Of a stretch of DNA of 64,000 nucleotides, positions 28,468-37,490 are shown one piece after another. A program made the position numbers and the translations under genes. The notes below the pieces were generated by a model, which was not told the DNA's origin, did no database searches, and worked only from the letters and a program-made list of their open reading frames with translations. The number at the start of each line of letters is the position of its first letter. Positions within the stretch are counted from its first letter, which is position 1. The stretch is from Alkalibacillus filiformis. Lineage in GTDB: Bacteria > Bacillota > Bacilli > Bacillales > Alkalibacillaceae. Location of the stretch: NCBI RefSeq assembly GCF_030814115.1, contig NZ_JAUSUP010000010.1, positions 1-64,000 of the forward strand, in the 5' to 3' direction.

Positions 28468-29733
28468 ATGTTAACAGCGTTATTAGGTATTATGTTTGTT
28501 CTCCTGATGCTAAACTTTCCAATGATGATTCCGCTCATTATCGCACCTTTTATCGTAGCGGTCTTTTTCTCACCATTATTGGATACGTCAATGATGGTTC
28601 CACAATTAATTACGGGGATCAGTACTTATGAGTTATTGTGTGTACCGTTATTTATTTTCGCAGCCGATATTATGACATCAGGGAGAACTTCAGAACGTTT
28701 ACTTGATTTTATTGGATCGTTCGTTCGTCACATTCGTGGTGGTTATGCTGTAACAACAGCTGCTGCATGTACGATGTTTGGTTCGATTTCAGGTTCGACT
28801 CAGGCAACAGTTGTTGCAATTGGTCGACCGATGCGTGAGCGTATGCTTCGTGCAGGATATAAAGATTCAAGCACAATGGCGTTAATTATTAATGCAAGTG
28901 ATGTTGCATTACTAGTGCCGCCAAGTATTGGACTAATTATTTATGGACTAGCTGCAAGGCAGTCCATTGGTGACTTATTTATTGCTGGTATTTTACCTGG
29001 TGTAATGGTGTTTTTAGTTTTTGCTACATACAGCATTATTTACGCCAAGATGAAAAATATACCTTTAGCAACTAAAGCTGATTGGAAAGAACGTTTTCAA
29101 GCTTTCCGTAAAGCGATTTTACCGTTAGGGTTTCCGATCTTAGTAATCGGTGGTATCTATTCAGGTTATTTTACAGCAACAGAAGCAGCAGGTGTTTCGG
29201 TATTATATGCTTTAATTCTTGAAGTTTTAGTTTACAGGTCAATCCATATTAAAAGGATTCCAAGCATTGCATTATCTACTGGTTTAGTAACATCAGTAGT
29301 ATTCATATTAGTAGCAGGTGGTCAAGTCTTTACATTCTTAATTAACTTAGAAAATATTCCAAGAATGTTAACTGAAACAGTTTTAGGTACTGACCCGACA
29401 GCGCTTTACGTATTAATTATTGTAAGTGTTTTCTTCTTTATTGGTTGTATGTTTGTCGACCCGATTGTCGTTATATTAGTTTTAACGCCAATTTTCTTAC
29501 CGGCTGCAGAAGCTGCAGGTGTCGACCCAATTCATTTAGGAATTATAATTACGTTCCAGGCGGCGTTAGGTTCAGCGACACCACCGTTTGGAGTCGACAT
29601 ATTTACCGCGAGTGCGGTCTTTAACCGGCCATATATGGAGGTTATTAAAGGAACACCGCCATTCATTATTATGATGGTGCTTATGTCGATTATATTAATC
29701 CTGTTTCCACAGATTTCTCTTGCATTATTGTAA
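28468..29733 (+). CDS. TRAP transporter large permease (DctM type)
   Basis: This large permease (421 residues, about 12 membrane segments) carries the substrate. Family motifs include MFGSISGSTQATVVAIGRPM, DVALLVPPSIGLIIYG and the C-terminal GSATPPFGVDIF. It works with the small permease 25 bp upstream and the binding lipoprotein downstream. GTGAGGAG precedes ATG. Confidence 0.93.
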   Translation: MLTALLGIMFVLLMLNFPMMIPLIIAPFIVAVFFSPLLDTSMMVPQLITGISTYELLCVPLFIFAADIMTSGRTSERLLDFIGSFVRHIRGGYAVTTAAACTMFGSISGSTQATVVAIGRPMRERMLRAGYKDSSTMALIINASDVALLVPPSIGLIIYGLAARQSIGDLFIAGILPGVMVFLVFATYSIIYAKMKNIPLATKADWKERFQAFRKAILPLGFPILVIGGIYSGYFTATEAAGVSVLYALILEVLVYRSIHIKRIPSIALSTGLVTSVVFILVAGGQVFTFLINLENIPRMLTETVLGTDPTALYVLIIVSVFFFIGCMFVDPIVVILVLTPIFLPAAEAAGVDPIHLGIIITFQAALGSATPPFGVDIFTASAVFNRPYMEVIKGTPPFIIMMVLMSIILILFPQISLALL

Positions 29734-29769
29734 GAGAAACTATAAAACACTATATATTTTTAGGGGGTA

Positions 29770-30813
29770 ATGATTATTTTTAACTTAAAGAATGTTGGTT
29801 TAGCTTTAGCTATGGTTCTAACATTAGGATTTTTAGCAGCTTGTGGAGGAGATGGAGATGAATCTCAAAACTGGCGCTTCGTAACTGAGGAAGTAGAAGG
29901 GCAAGTACAGTATGTATATGCACAAGAATTTGCTGATCGCATGTACGATAAGACAGATGGTGAAGTACAAATTGATGTATATGAGTTCGGTGGCCTTGGT
30001 GAAGAAACAGACCAAGTTGACCAGTTAATGCAAGGTGCTGTAGAAATGGCAGTCATGTCACCAGGTTTCACAGGTGATATGGTATCTGAAGGTCAATTAT
30101 TTGCATTACATTTCTTATTCCCAGATGATGTAGCAACAACTCAAGACATTTTAACGAACAGTGAAGCTTTAAATACAGATCTACGTGAGCGTTATGAAGA
30201 GCATAACATTTCACCGCTAGCGTACTGGACTGAAGGTGCAATGCAGTGGACTTCAAATGATCACCCACTAACATCACCTGAAGACTTTGAGAATTTCCAA
30301 ATGCGTATTCAAATGTCTCCGTTAATTCGAGCGTCATATGAAGCATACGGTGCAGACCCACAGGATATGAGTTGGGGTGAACTATACACTGCATTAGATC
30401 GTGGAACAGTTCAAGGACAAGAAAACCCAATCTTCTTTATTGGTGATGCATCATTCCACGAAGTACAAGATTACATGACAATGTCTAACCATAACAACTA
30501 TGTGGCTATGACAACAGTAAATACTGAGTGGTATAACGAATTAGATGATGACATTCGTGCTCTAGTTGATGAGACAACTCAAGAGATGCAAAGCTGGATT
30601 TTTGAAGAGCAACAGCGACAAAACGAAGAGTTCATCACAATTATTGAAGAAGATACAGATAACCCAACAGAAATTGTTGAGTTAACTGAAGAAGAGCGTC
30701 AAGTATTTAGAGATATCGCTACAGATGTTCGTGAATTCTACCGTTCTGAAGTATCAGGAGTTGGTGGCGAGATCCTAGATAAGCTTGAAGAAGAAATTGC
30801 AGAACACGAATAA
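29770..30813 (+). CDS. TRAP transporter substrate-binding lipoprotein (DctP type)
   Basis: This 347-residue lipoprotein captures the substrate outside the membrane. The signal ends in LGFLAACGG, so Cys is the lipidated residue. The DctP domain shows VDQLMQGAVEMAVMSPGF, SPLIRASYEAYGADPQDMSWGELYTALDRGTVQGQENP and FHEVQDYMT. The start is odd: ATG 29770 follows GGGGGT by only one base, and no better in-frame ATG exists. A non-standard ATT a few codons on would have better spacing. Substrate is not predictable. Confidence 0.9.
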   Translation: MIIFNLKNVGLALAMVLTLGFLAACGGDGDESQNWRFVTEEVEGQVQYVYAQEFADRMYDKTDGEVQIDVYEFGGLGEETDQVDQLMQGAVEMAVMSPGFTGDMVSEGQLFALHFLFPDDVATTQDILTNSEALNTDLRERYEEHNISPLAYWTEGAMQWTSNDHPLTSPEDFENFQMRIQMSPLIRASYEAYGADPQDMSWGELYTALDRGTVQGQENPIFFIGDASFHEVQDYMTMSNHNNYVAMTTVNTEWYNELDDDIRALVDETTQEMQSWIFEEQQRQNEEFITIIEEDTDNPTEIVELTEEERQVFRDIATDVREFYRSEVSGVGGEILDKLEEEIAEHE

Positions 30814-30824
30814 TAATCTGTGGA

Positions 30825-30861
30825 AAGAAAGAGCAGTGCCGAATAGGTGCTGCTCTTTTCA
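30825..30861 (+). terminator. intrinsic terminator of the TRAP operon
   Basis: AAAGAGCAG and GCC pair with GGTGCTGCTCTTT around a GAATA loop, with two mismatches, followed by TTTTC. Confidence 0.8.
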
Positions 30862-30942
30862 TGTTTTAATGTCAAACGTACTCAAAACAAACCAACCATT
30901 TATTACCTTCATTAGGAAAACAGCATTGTGGAGATAATAATA

Positions 30943-30972
30943 TCAGCATTTTGCTTCCTATATATATGCTGA
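30943..30972 (+). promoter_or_regulatory. hairpin overlapping the terC ribosome binding site region
   Basis: TCAGCAT (30943-30949) can pair with ATGCTGA (30966-30972), directly at the GAGGAG of the next gene. I looked for a yybP-ykoY manganese riboswitch here, as some TerC genes have one, and did not recognise it. Confidence 0.35.
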
Positions 30973-30984
30973 GGAGAGTAAAAC

Positions 30985-31791
30985 ATGGATTGGTCTTTGT
31001 TATTAGAATATAGTTGGGTCTTACTTATTTTAATTGTATTGGAAGGAATACTAGCGGCGGATAACGCTATGGTACTTGCAATTATGGTTAAGCACCTCCC
31101 AGAAAAAGAACGTAAAAAAGCGCTATTTTACGGTTTGTTAGGTGCATTTATTTTTCGTGTCGGTTCACTGTTTATCATTTCATTTTTAGTAGATGTATGG
31201 CAAATTCAAGCGATCGGTGCATTATACTTATTATTTATAGCAGGTAATCATGTTGTTCGGAAGTTTGTTTTGAATCAATACAGTAAAGAAGCAAAGCTTG
31301 AAAAGGCAAAAAAGAAAAAGGAATCAGGCTTTTGGACGACGGTACTAAAAGTTGAACTAGCGGATATCGCCTTTGCTGTAGACTCAATATTAGCAGCAGT
31401 CGCCATAGCAATGGTTTTACCTGAAACACCATTACCTGCAATAGGTGGAATGGACGGTGGCCAGTTTCTCGTCATATTATTTGGTGGTTTAATTGGTGTA
31501 ATCATTATGCGTTTTGCAGCCACCTACTTCGTAAAATTGATCAAGAAAAGACCAGGCCTCGAGACGGCTGCTTTCTTAATTGTTGGTTGGGTAGGTGTGA
31601 AATTAGTTGTTTTCACACTTGCTCATGAAGATGTTGGGATTTTACCGTATGACTTTGCGCATTCAACACTTTGGAAGGTTATATTTTACGGCGTTTTAGT
31701 ATTAATTGGTGTGATCGGTTGGTTCTCTTCAAGTAAAAAACCGATAGAAGAAGATGAAACAAACGAATTAATTCATGAAATGAAAAAGTAG
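30985..31791 (+). CDS. TerC-family integral membrane protein
   Basis: This 268-residue protein has seven or more membrane segments. The paired acidic motifs of the family are EGILAADNAMVLAIM near residue 20 and ELADIAFAVDSILAAV near residue 125. TerC-type proteins such as YkoY are linked to metal (manganese) efflux and loading of exported enzymes; that is family knowledge. CTGAGGAG precedes ATG. It is followed by an imperfect hairpin at 31804-31829 without a T-run. Confidence 0.88.
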   Translation: MDWSLLLEYSWVLLILIVLEGILAADNAMVLAIMVKHLPEKERKKALFYGLLGAFIFRVGSLFIISFLVDVWQIQAIGALYLLFIAGNHVVRKFVLNQYSKEAKLEKAKKKKESGFWTTVLKVELADIAFAVDSILAAVAIAMVLPETPLPAIGGMDGGQFLVILFGGLIGVIIMRFAATYFVKLIKKRPGLETAAFLIVGWVGVKLVVFTLAHEDVGILPYDFAHSTLWKVIFYGVLVLIGVIGWFSSSKKPIEEDETNELIHEMKK

Positions 31792-31872
31792 ACCTTGTTA
31801 GGTAGCTTGGCAATGTTCTTTTCCAAGCTCCCTGTTCATATAGTATGTTACAGGAGTTTAAGGAGGGAGCTT

Positions 31873-32952
31873 ATGGTTCACTACAGGTACTTCATGGGAG
31901 GCACAACAGCAAAAGGGTATGTGAACTTTTACGAGAATTTAATCGAGCAGTTGGATCGAGTTGTTTATATCGAAGGCGGTTTTACATCAATTGTTAGTCC
32001 TATACTTCAGCGCATAGCAAACAGATACTCAGACGACTATGATATAGAATACATTCACAATCATTTAATGCCAGATCAACTAGAAGGGATTGTCATTCCT
32101 TCGCTAAGCATCGGTGTATTTGATCGTACGAAAATGAATCAAAAACGACTCGTTTACCCATCTTTATATGAAAAGCTAATTTATTTAGGTGACGGATATG
32201 ATACGGATTATTTAAAAGAACATGAGTATGAACTAGTACAGTATCAGGAAGAAGTGAAACGCTTGTATGCAGAGTCGATTAACCATTTCCAAACCGCCTT
32301 AGAGCACCACCACCGTGTTGAAAAAATTTATATTGATTACTTAAATGTTAGGAAGGCAAATAAGGAAACTGAAGATCTTTTAAAAGACCTATTAGCTGAT
32401 CACCGCTTGAATAAACCTGGAGCTGTTAAACACCGCTATTTAGGAGCAGCCACCCCTCAAGGTCCAATCGATTACGTTATGGAATTAACCGAACAGTTAA
32501 ATAGACGAATTTTTGTTAAAGGTCGATCAGGAACAGGAAAGTCAACGATGCTTCGCAAATTAGCTCATGAAGCAAAAGACCGTGGATTTGATGTCGAGAT
32601 TTACCATTGTGGGTTTGACCCAGGCAGTTTAGATATGCTGATTTTGCGAGAGCTTAGTGTAGCTATCTTTGACGCAACAGCTCCGCATGAGCATGATCCA
32701 GTGAAAGCTACAGATGAAGTTCTAGACGTATATAAGTTGTTCGTTGATGGTAACCCTGACGTTGTTCATCAAGACCGTTTGAAAAGATATAAAGGGGCAT
32801 ATAAAGATGAAATGATAAGTGCAAGGGATGTTTTAAAAGAGATTAAGGAACACCAAGTGAAGTTTGAGAAAATCTATAAAGAAGCGTGCGCTCCTGAGTT
32901 TATTCAAGAAGTAGAAGAGGATTTGTTAGAATGGATTAAAAGTGTTGAGTAA
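31873..32952 (+). CDS. Duplicated P-loop ATPase with a degenerate N-terminal half
   Basis: This 359-residue cytoplasmic protein consists of two homologous halves. HYRYFMGGTTAKG, LIEQLDRVVYIEGG and IPSLSIGVFDRT in the first align with KHRYLGAATPQG, LTEQLNRRIFVKGR and LRELSVAIFDAT in the second. Only the second has an intact Walker A (GRSGTGKST); the first reads EGGFTSIVS. I recall a conserved Bacillaceae family of this design but no function. AAGGAGGGAG precedes ATG 31873, so the longer frame from 31795 is rejected. Confidence 0.82.
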   Translation: MVHYRYFMGGTTAKGYVNFYENLIEQLDRVVYIEGGFTSIVSPILQRIANRYSDDYDIEYIHNHLMPDQLEGIVIPSLSIGVFDRTKMNQKRLVYPSLYEKLIYLGDGYDTDYLKEHEYELVQYQEEVKRLYAESINHFQTALEHHHRVEKIYIDYLNVRKANKETEDLLKDLLADHRLNKPGAVKHRYLGAATPQGPIDYVMELTEQLNRRIFVKGRSGTGKSTMLRKLAHEAKDRGFDVEIYHCGFDPGSLDMLILRELSVAIFDATAPHEHDPVKATDEVLDVYKLFVDGNPDVVHQDRLKRYKGAYKDEMISARDVLKEIKEHQVKFEKIYKEACAPEFIQEVEEDLLEWIKSVE

Positions 32953-32962
32953 AAGGTCCCAG

Positions 32963-32996
32963 ACAGCTGTGATTGATTAATCATAGCTGTTTTTGT
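32963..32996 (+). terminator. intrinsic terminator
   Basis: ACAGCTGTGATT pairs with AATCATAGCTGT around GATT, followed by five T residues. Confidence 0.88.
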
Positions 32997-33070
32997 ATTC
33001 AAAACTTTTTTAATTGGGCATAGTATGAAATAATGAAGTAAATGCATTCAATAAGGAGTGGCAAGTCAAA

Positions 33071-34312
33071 ATGGTACCAACAAAAGAGCAATTATCGAAG
33101 TATGCTCATTTAACAATTAAAATGGGTGTAAACGTACAAAAAGGACAAGCATTATTAATTAATGCTCCAATTGAAGCAAGACAATTTGTTCATCATCTTG
33201 TAGAAGAAGCTTATGAGGCAGGTTCAGAAGATGTTCAAGTAAATTGGATTGACGAAGTGTTAACGAAAAAACGTTATGACCATGAACCATTAAGTGTACT
33301 TGAGCATGTTCCTAATTGGGTTGTAGAACGACAAATGACTCATGCAAAAAATGGTGGTGCAGTGCTTAACATTCACGCGCCAAACCCAGATTTACTTGAA
33401 GACGTTGATGCAGAACGCGTTGCTAAAGCGAGTAAAGCACGTAGTGAAGCATTGAAAGATTTTAAAAAGTATATTATTAATGATAAGATCCAGTGGTCAA
33501 TCGTCTCTGTTCCAACAGAAGCTTGGGCTAAGAAAATTTTCGATACAGATGACGCTGACAAAGCAGTCGAAGATTTATGGAAGCGGATTTTCCAAATTAT
33601 CCGTGTTGATCAAGACGATCCAATTCAAGCTTGGAAAGATCATAATGAGACGTTATTCCACATTCGTGATTACTTAAATGATAAGCAGTACGATGCATTA
33701 GAGTATAGCTCTGAATACGTTGATTTAACAGTTAAACTTCCAGAAAACCATGTTTGGGCAGGTGGCGGAGCCGTTGCGGAAACGGGAGCATCATTTAATC
33801 CGAATATGCCAACAGAAGAAGTATTTACAGCACCAGACTTCAGAGGTGTTAACGGCACAGTTCAAAATACGAAACCATTAAACTACAATGGTAATTTAAT
33901 CGATGACTTTAAGTTAACATTTAAAGATGGTGAAGTCGTTGAATTTGAAGCAGGTAAAGGTGAAGAAACGTTAAAGCACTTACTCGATTCAGATGAAGGA
34001 TCGAAGTATTTAGGTGAAATTGCACTAGTTCCTCATTCATCACCTATTTCTCAATCGGAATTAGTCTTCTTTAACACATTGTACGATGAGAACGCTTCAT
34101 GTCACTTAGCGTTAGGTTCTGCTTATCCGACGAACGTTGAAGGTGGCGAAAAGTTAGAAGATGAAGAGTTAAAGGAAAAAGGTATTAATACGAGCCTTAT
34201 TCACGAAGACTTTATGGTAGGTTCAGCAGATCTAAACGTCTATGGCGTAACGAAAGATGGCGATCAAGAACCAATCATTAAAGATGGTGAATGGGCAATT
34301 AAAGGTGCATAA
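33071..34312 (+). CDS. ampS: M29-family metallo-aminopeptidase (AmpS/aminopeptidase T type)
   Basis: This cytoplasmic peptidase (413 residues) removes N-terminal residues from peptides. The co-catalytic metal ligands expected for the family are visible in MPTEEVFTAPD, EIALVPHSSPI, ASCHLALGSAYP and LIHEDFMVGSADLNVYG. Length matches AmpS. It lies 15 bp before a peptide-sensor-type regulator gene, and the window also encodes two peptide importers. GGAGTGG precedes ATG. Confidence 0.93.
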   Translation: MVPTKEQLSKYAHLTIKMGVNVQKGQALLINAPIEARQFVHHLVEEAYEAGSEDVQVNWIDEVLTKKRYDHEPLSVLEHVPNWVVERQMTHAKNGGAVLNIHAPNPDLLEDVDAERVAKASKARSEALKDFKKYIINDKIQWSIVSVPTEAWAKKIFDTDDADKAVEDLWKRIFQIIRVDQDDPIQAWKDHNETLFHIRDYLNDKQYDALEYSSEYVDLTVKLPENHVWAGGGAVAETGASFNPNMPTEEVFTAPDFRGVNGTVQNTKPLNYNGNLIDDFKLTFKDGEVVEFEAGKGEETLKHLLDSDEGSKYLGEIALVPHSSPISQSELVFFNTLYDENASCHLALGSAYPTNVEGGEKLEDEELKEKGINTSLIHEDFMVGSADLNVYGVTKDGDQEPIIKDGEWAIKGA

Positions 34313-34327
34313 CTAAGGTGATTAACT

Positions 34328-35563
34328 ATGTCATTAATAGGTAAAGCAATTAAGTGGTATCGGACAGAGCAGGACCTCACCCAAGAACAGTTGGCAGATG
34401 GCATCTGCTCTGTCACTTACATAAGTAAATTAGAAAATGGTCAAATGGATCTTAAAGAGGAGCTCGTCCTTCAACTGACTGACAGACTTCAAATTGATCA
34501 GTATCAATTGATCGGTCAGCCAAATGAAGAGTTTAGAGAAGTTCTTAAAAAGTGGCTTTACGACATTCATATCTATCATATACCAGAAGCTCAAAAGTTA
34601 AAAAAGCAAGTTGAAGAAATGGTTAATGATTGTCTGTATATTGAGGATCAGTATACGTATTTTTTGGCGGAGTTAGGCTATTGTTTATTATCTGATCGGT
34701 TAAAAGACGCGGATGCACTGATTGAGTTTATTGAGAAGCGAAGAATTATTTTTGAGGCTTGTGAACCATTCAGTTTTTATAAATTTGTCGGAATATATTA
34801 TCGTAGAAAAGGTCTTTATAACAATGCCATAATTCACTTGGAGAAAGCGGAAGACATTTTAGGTGATCGTGAAGACCCAGAACTCCACTTGGTGATGGCA
34901 ACCATTTATAGTCGTTTAAATAACATATTAGTATCTAATAAACACGCACAAAAAGCGTATTCGATCTTCCAAGAGAAACTATTCTATGTACGAATGATTG
35001 ATTGCCAAGTGGTATTAGGAGTTAACTATTGTTTAGTGGGCGATTTCTACTCAGCTGAGGCTTATTTTAACAAGCTAAAAGAAGTAGATGGTGAACATCT
35101 ATTAGATCGGACAAGAGCGAATATTTACCACCATATTGCTTATATCCATTTTCATAAAAAAGAATTCGACGTAGCAGAGAGTTATTTTAAGCGCGTATTG
35201 CAGTTTAATGTTAATGAAAGTGACTTTTTAAATTCAAGGTACTTGTTAACTTATATATACTTTTCATCGAATCGATATAAGCTTGCTAAAGAATACGTCC
35301 AAAAAGGGTTGATTTTAGCATATGAGCATAATCATCAACGTTATCAAGTTAAATTTAAAGTGTTAAACATGAGACTAGAGAATGATGATGAAGGTTTATT
35401 GCAATATTTAAAAGAGAAAGTCATCCCATTTTTCGAAGGTAATGGTGAAAATATTGAATTAAAGCATTACTATTATTTATACGGTAAACTATTGTATCAT
35501 TTTAATAGATACAAAAAAGCTTCCGAATATTTCATGTTAGCACGTGATGACTTTATGGTATAA
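34328..35563 (+). CDS. RRNPP-type transcription regulator (XRE HTH plus TPR sensor domain)
   Basis: This protein (411 residues) has an N-terminal helix-turn-helix (about 5-60: WYRTEQDLTQEQLADGIC, SVTYISKLENG). About nine TPR-like helical pairs fill the rest, for example FYKFVGIYYRRKGLYNNAIIHL and HHIAYIHFHKKEFDVAESYF. This is the architecture of PlcR/NprR/Rap-family peptide-responsive regulators. No small peptide-pheromone gene follows; a terminator starts right after the stop. AAGGTG precedes ATG. Co-transcription with ampS is likely. Targets are unknown. Confidence 0.85.
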   Translation: MSLIGKAIKWYRTEQDLTQEQLADGICSVTYISKLENGQMDLKEELVLQLTDRLQIDQYQLIGQPNEEFREVLKKWLYDIHIYHIPEAQKLKKQVEEMVNDCLYIEDQYTYFLAELGYCLLSDRLKDADALIEFIEKRRIIFEACEPFSFYKFVGIYYRRKGLYNNAIIHLEKAEDILGDREDPELHLVMATIYSRLNNILVSNKHAQKAYSIFQEKLFYVRMIDCQVVLGVNYCLVGDFYSAEAYFNKLKEVDGEHLLDRTRANIYHHIAYIHFHKKEFDVAESYFKRVLQFNVNESDFLNSRYLLTYIYFSSNRYKLAKEYVQKGLILAYEHNHQRYQVKFKVLNMRLENDDEGLLQYLKEKVIPFFEGNGENIELKHYYYLYGKLLYHFNRYKKASEYFMLARDDFMV

Positions 35564-35564
35564 C

Positions 35565-35606
35565 AAGATCCCCAACAAGTGAATTTCACTCGTTGGGGAT
35601 CTTTAT
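35565..35606. terminator. intrinsic terminator, long near-perfect hairpin
   Basis: AAGATCCCCAAC pairs with GTTGGGGATCTT, and AGTGAA/TTCACT extends the stem inside. It ends the regulator gene and can serve the convergent gene. Confidence 0.92.
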
Positions 35607-35623
35607 ATTGAATTTAAATTATA

Positions 35624-36982
35624 TTAGAAAATTAAGTGAGCCATTAATATGATGACAGGTAGTGTAATTGCAGTACGTAGTAGGAAGATTGCAACTAATC
35701 TTCTAAAGTTAATTGGAATATTAGATGCTAATAAAACACCACCGACTTCTGATAAATAAATTAACTGAACAACACTTAAAGCAGCCACGATGAATCGTGT
35801 CATTTCATTACCGACTGACTCAATCATTAAAGCAGGTAAGAACATGTCTGTAAAACCGATTAGAATCGTTTCAGCAGCAGCCTGTGCTTCAGGTACTTGC
35901 ATCAATTCTAAAATCGGTACAAATGGTGTACCAATCCATGTGAAGAATGGTGTCATTTCAGCAACAATTAAACCGAGTGTACCAACAGCCATAACGATTG
36001 GTAACACACCAACCCACATGTCTAAAATATTTTTAGATGCAGCTTTCATGTAACCTGTAATACCTGGTGACTTTTCAGCACGCGTAACAGCCTGCCTATA
36101 ACCCCATGTAAAAGTATTGTAATCACTAGGAATTGACTCGTCTAATTGGTTCTTCTCACCTGAATACGTATCGTCTGGAATACGAGATAATGGTGGAATG
36201 CGTGGCATGATTAATGCCGCGACTAAACCAGCTACGAAAATCGTTCCATAAAGTGGTAAGAACATATGCATTAAATCAACTTCTTGGATGATTGTGATCG
36301 TAAACGTAATAGAAACAACTGAGAATGTCGTACCGATGACCGCAGCCTCACGTTTCGTATAGTATCCTTGTTCATATTGTTGGTTCGTTAATAGAACCCC
36401 TACTGTACCATCACCAAACCATGAAGTTAAGTTATCAACCGTTGAACGACCTGGTAGTTTAAAGACTGGACGCATAATTTTGGCAAATAACGCACCGATC
36501 AATTCTAATAAACCAAAGCTTAATAGTAACGGTAATAATAGACCAGCAAATAAGAATACGGTTAATAAGAAAGTGAGTAGACCATCTAATAGTAATCCGC
36601 CAGTATAGTCAGAATAGATGCCTTCCCAACCAATCTGAAAATACGTCAAAATAGCGAAGATCATACCAAGTAGGCGGATGGTCATCCAAACAGGTCCTAC
36701 ATTGAATAAAGTGCCAGCTAACGTATCCTTTGAAAACTTACTCGAATCATTGTTATGGACTAAGTGTGCTATAACTGAAAGAATCGCAGATATAGATATG
36801 ATCAGAACTATTAGTATAACAGCAAAATCACCGAGAAATGCTAGTAATTCATTGGCTAATACAGCAACAGGAATGCTTGTCTCCCCACCGTACGTAATTG
36901 GCGTCATGAAGAAGAAAATACCTAATGCCGACAGAATGAGAAACTTTAAATGATATTTTAATGAAATAGATTTTTGTTCCAT
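35624..36982 (-). CDS. yjiH: YjiH-like membrane protein with nucleoside-recognition (Gate) domains
   Basis: This integral membrane protein (452 residues, about 10-11 segments) has Gate-like repeats such as LTSWFGDGTVGVLLTNQQYEQGYYT and ETILIGFTDMFLPALMIESVG. It matches my memory of the YjiH group, a putative transporter of unknown substrate. The start ATG 36982 follows GGGGGTC; the longer frame to 37036 lacks a site. It is convergent with the RRNPP regulator. Confidence 0.78.
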   Translation of the reverse strand: MEQKSISLKYHLKFLILSALGIFFFMTPITYGGETSIPVAVLANELLAFLGDFAVILIVLIISISAILSVIAHLVHNNDSSKFSKDTLAGTLFNVGPVWMTIRLLGMIFAILTYFQIGWEGIYSDYTGGLLLDGLLTFLLTVFLFAGLLLPLLLSFGLLELIGALFAKIMRPVFKLPGRSTVDNLTSWFGDGTVGVLLTNQQYEQGYYTKREAAVIGTTFSVVSITFTITIIQEVDLMHMFLPLYGTIFVAGLVAALIMPRIPPLSRIPDDTYSGEKNQLDESIPSDYNTFTWGYRQAVTRAEKSPGITGYMKAASKNILDMWVGVLPIVMAVGTLGLIVAEMTPFFTWIGTPFVPILELMQVPEAQAAAETILIGFTDMFLPALMIESVGNEMTRFIVAALSVVQLIYLSEVGGVLLASNIPINFRRLVAIFLLRTAITLPVIILMAHLIF

Positions 36983-37142
36983 CAATAGACCCCCTTTATC
37001 TTGTAATATTATGACACATTCATGTTTATGCAACAAGATGTAAAATCATAACTAAAAGTCTGTTAGTTTAGTGAAGAAGAATAGTTAGCTTGACTAAAAG
37101 TTCTTATTTCGAACTAATTGTTTTTTGAATATAACAATTTTA

Positions 37143-37157
37143 AATTTTCTGAAAAAG
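37143..37157. promoter_or_regulatory. candidate CodY box
   Basis: AATTTTCTGAAAAAG matches 13 of 15 bases of the CodY consensus. It abuts the -35 of a rightward promoter and lies 160 bp upstream of the yjiH-like start. Confidence 0.42.
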
Positions 37158-37160
37158 AAC

Positions 37161-37189
37161 TTTACAACTTATTATAATACAATTATAAT
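37161..37189 (+). promoter_or_regulatory. sigma-A promoter of the 45-aa ORF
   Basis: TTTACA, a 17-bp spacer and TATAAT (37184-37189) lie about 95 bp before the small gene. Another TATAAT is at 37173. Confidence 0.65.
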
Positions 37190-37284
37190 AGAAGTTGAAG
37201 GATTAATTTGCCCCGTTTTGAAACATGTAATAGAAAGAGAAAGAGGTAGCGTAAATAGTTTTGCATGATCGGGAGGTTACATAG

Positions 37285-37422
37285 GTGAAAAAAACTTGTG
37301 AAAAACTAGTGGATGAGTTTAAATCAGAACTAGGGAGAGATTTATGTTCGAAAGAAAAAGACTTTATCTGTTGGTTGTATCGCGAACATAAAAAAGAGGC
37401 AAGTCAACAAATAAAACTATAG
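37285..37422 (+). CDS. Small protein of unknown function, 45 aa
   Basis: The frame encodes MKKTCEKLVDEFKSELGRD and continues through LCSKEKDFICWLYREHKKE to a TAG stop at 37420. GGGAGG precedes the GTG start, a consensus promoter lies upstream and an intrinsic terminator follows, so this looks like a real stand-alone gene. It is a charged helical protein with three cysteines (about residues 5, 21, 29). I compared it by eye with SinI, Sda and CmpA from memory and saw no match. Confidence 0.7.
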   Translation: MKKTCEKLVDEFKSELGRDLCSKEKDFICWLYREHKKEASQQIKL

Positions 37423-37433
37423 ATTAAACACAG

Positions 37434-37468
37434 AACACTGCCTTTAGCAGTGTCTTATTTTTATTTAA
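37434..37468 (+). terminator. intrinsic terminator of the 45-aa gene
   Basis: ACACTGC / GCAGTGT with a CTTTA loop is followed by a T-rich run. Confidence 0.82.
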
Positions 37469-37490
37469 TATATTTTATTAGTTTAAAGCA

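Noticed and set aside
30860-30984. yybP-ykoY manganese riboswitch upstream of terC
   Set aside because: The conserved elements that I recall from this riboswitch are not recognisable, and the leader is short.
31801-31832. Terminator after terC
   Set aside because: AGCTTGG/CCAAGCT can pair, but the loop is long and no T-run follows.
36983-37036. 18-residue N-terminal extension of the YjiH-like protein
   Set aside because: The GGGGGTC ribosome site lies just before ATG 36982, inside the supposed extension.
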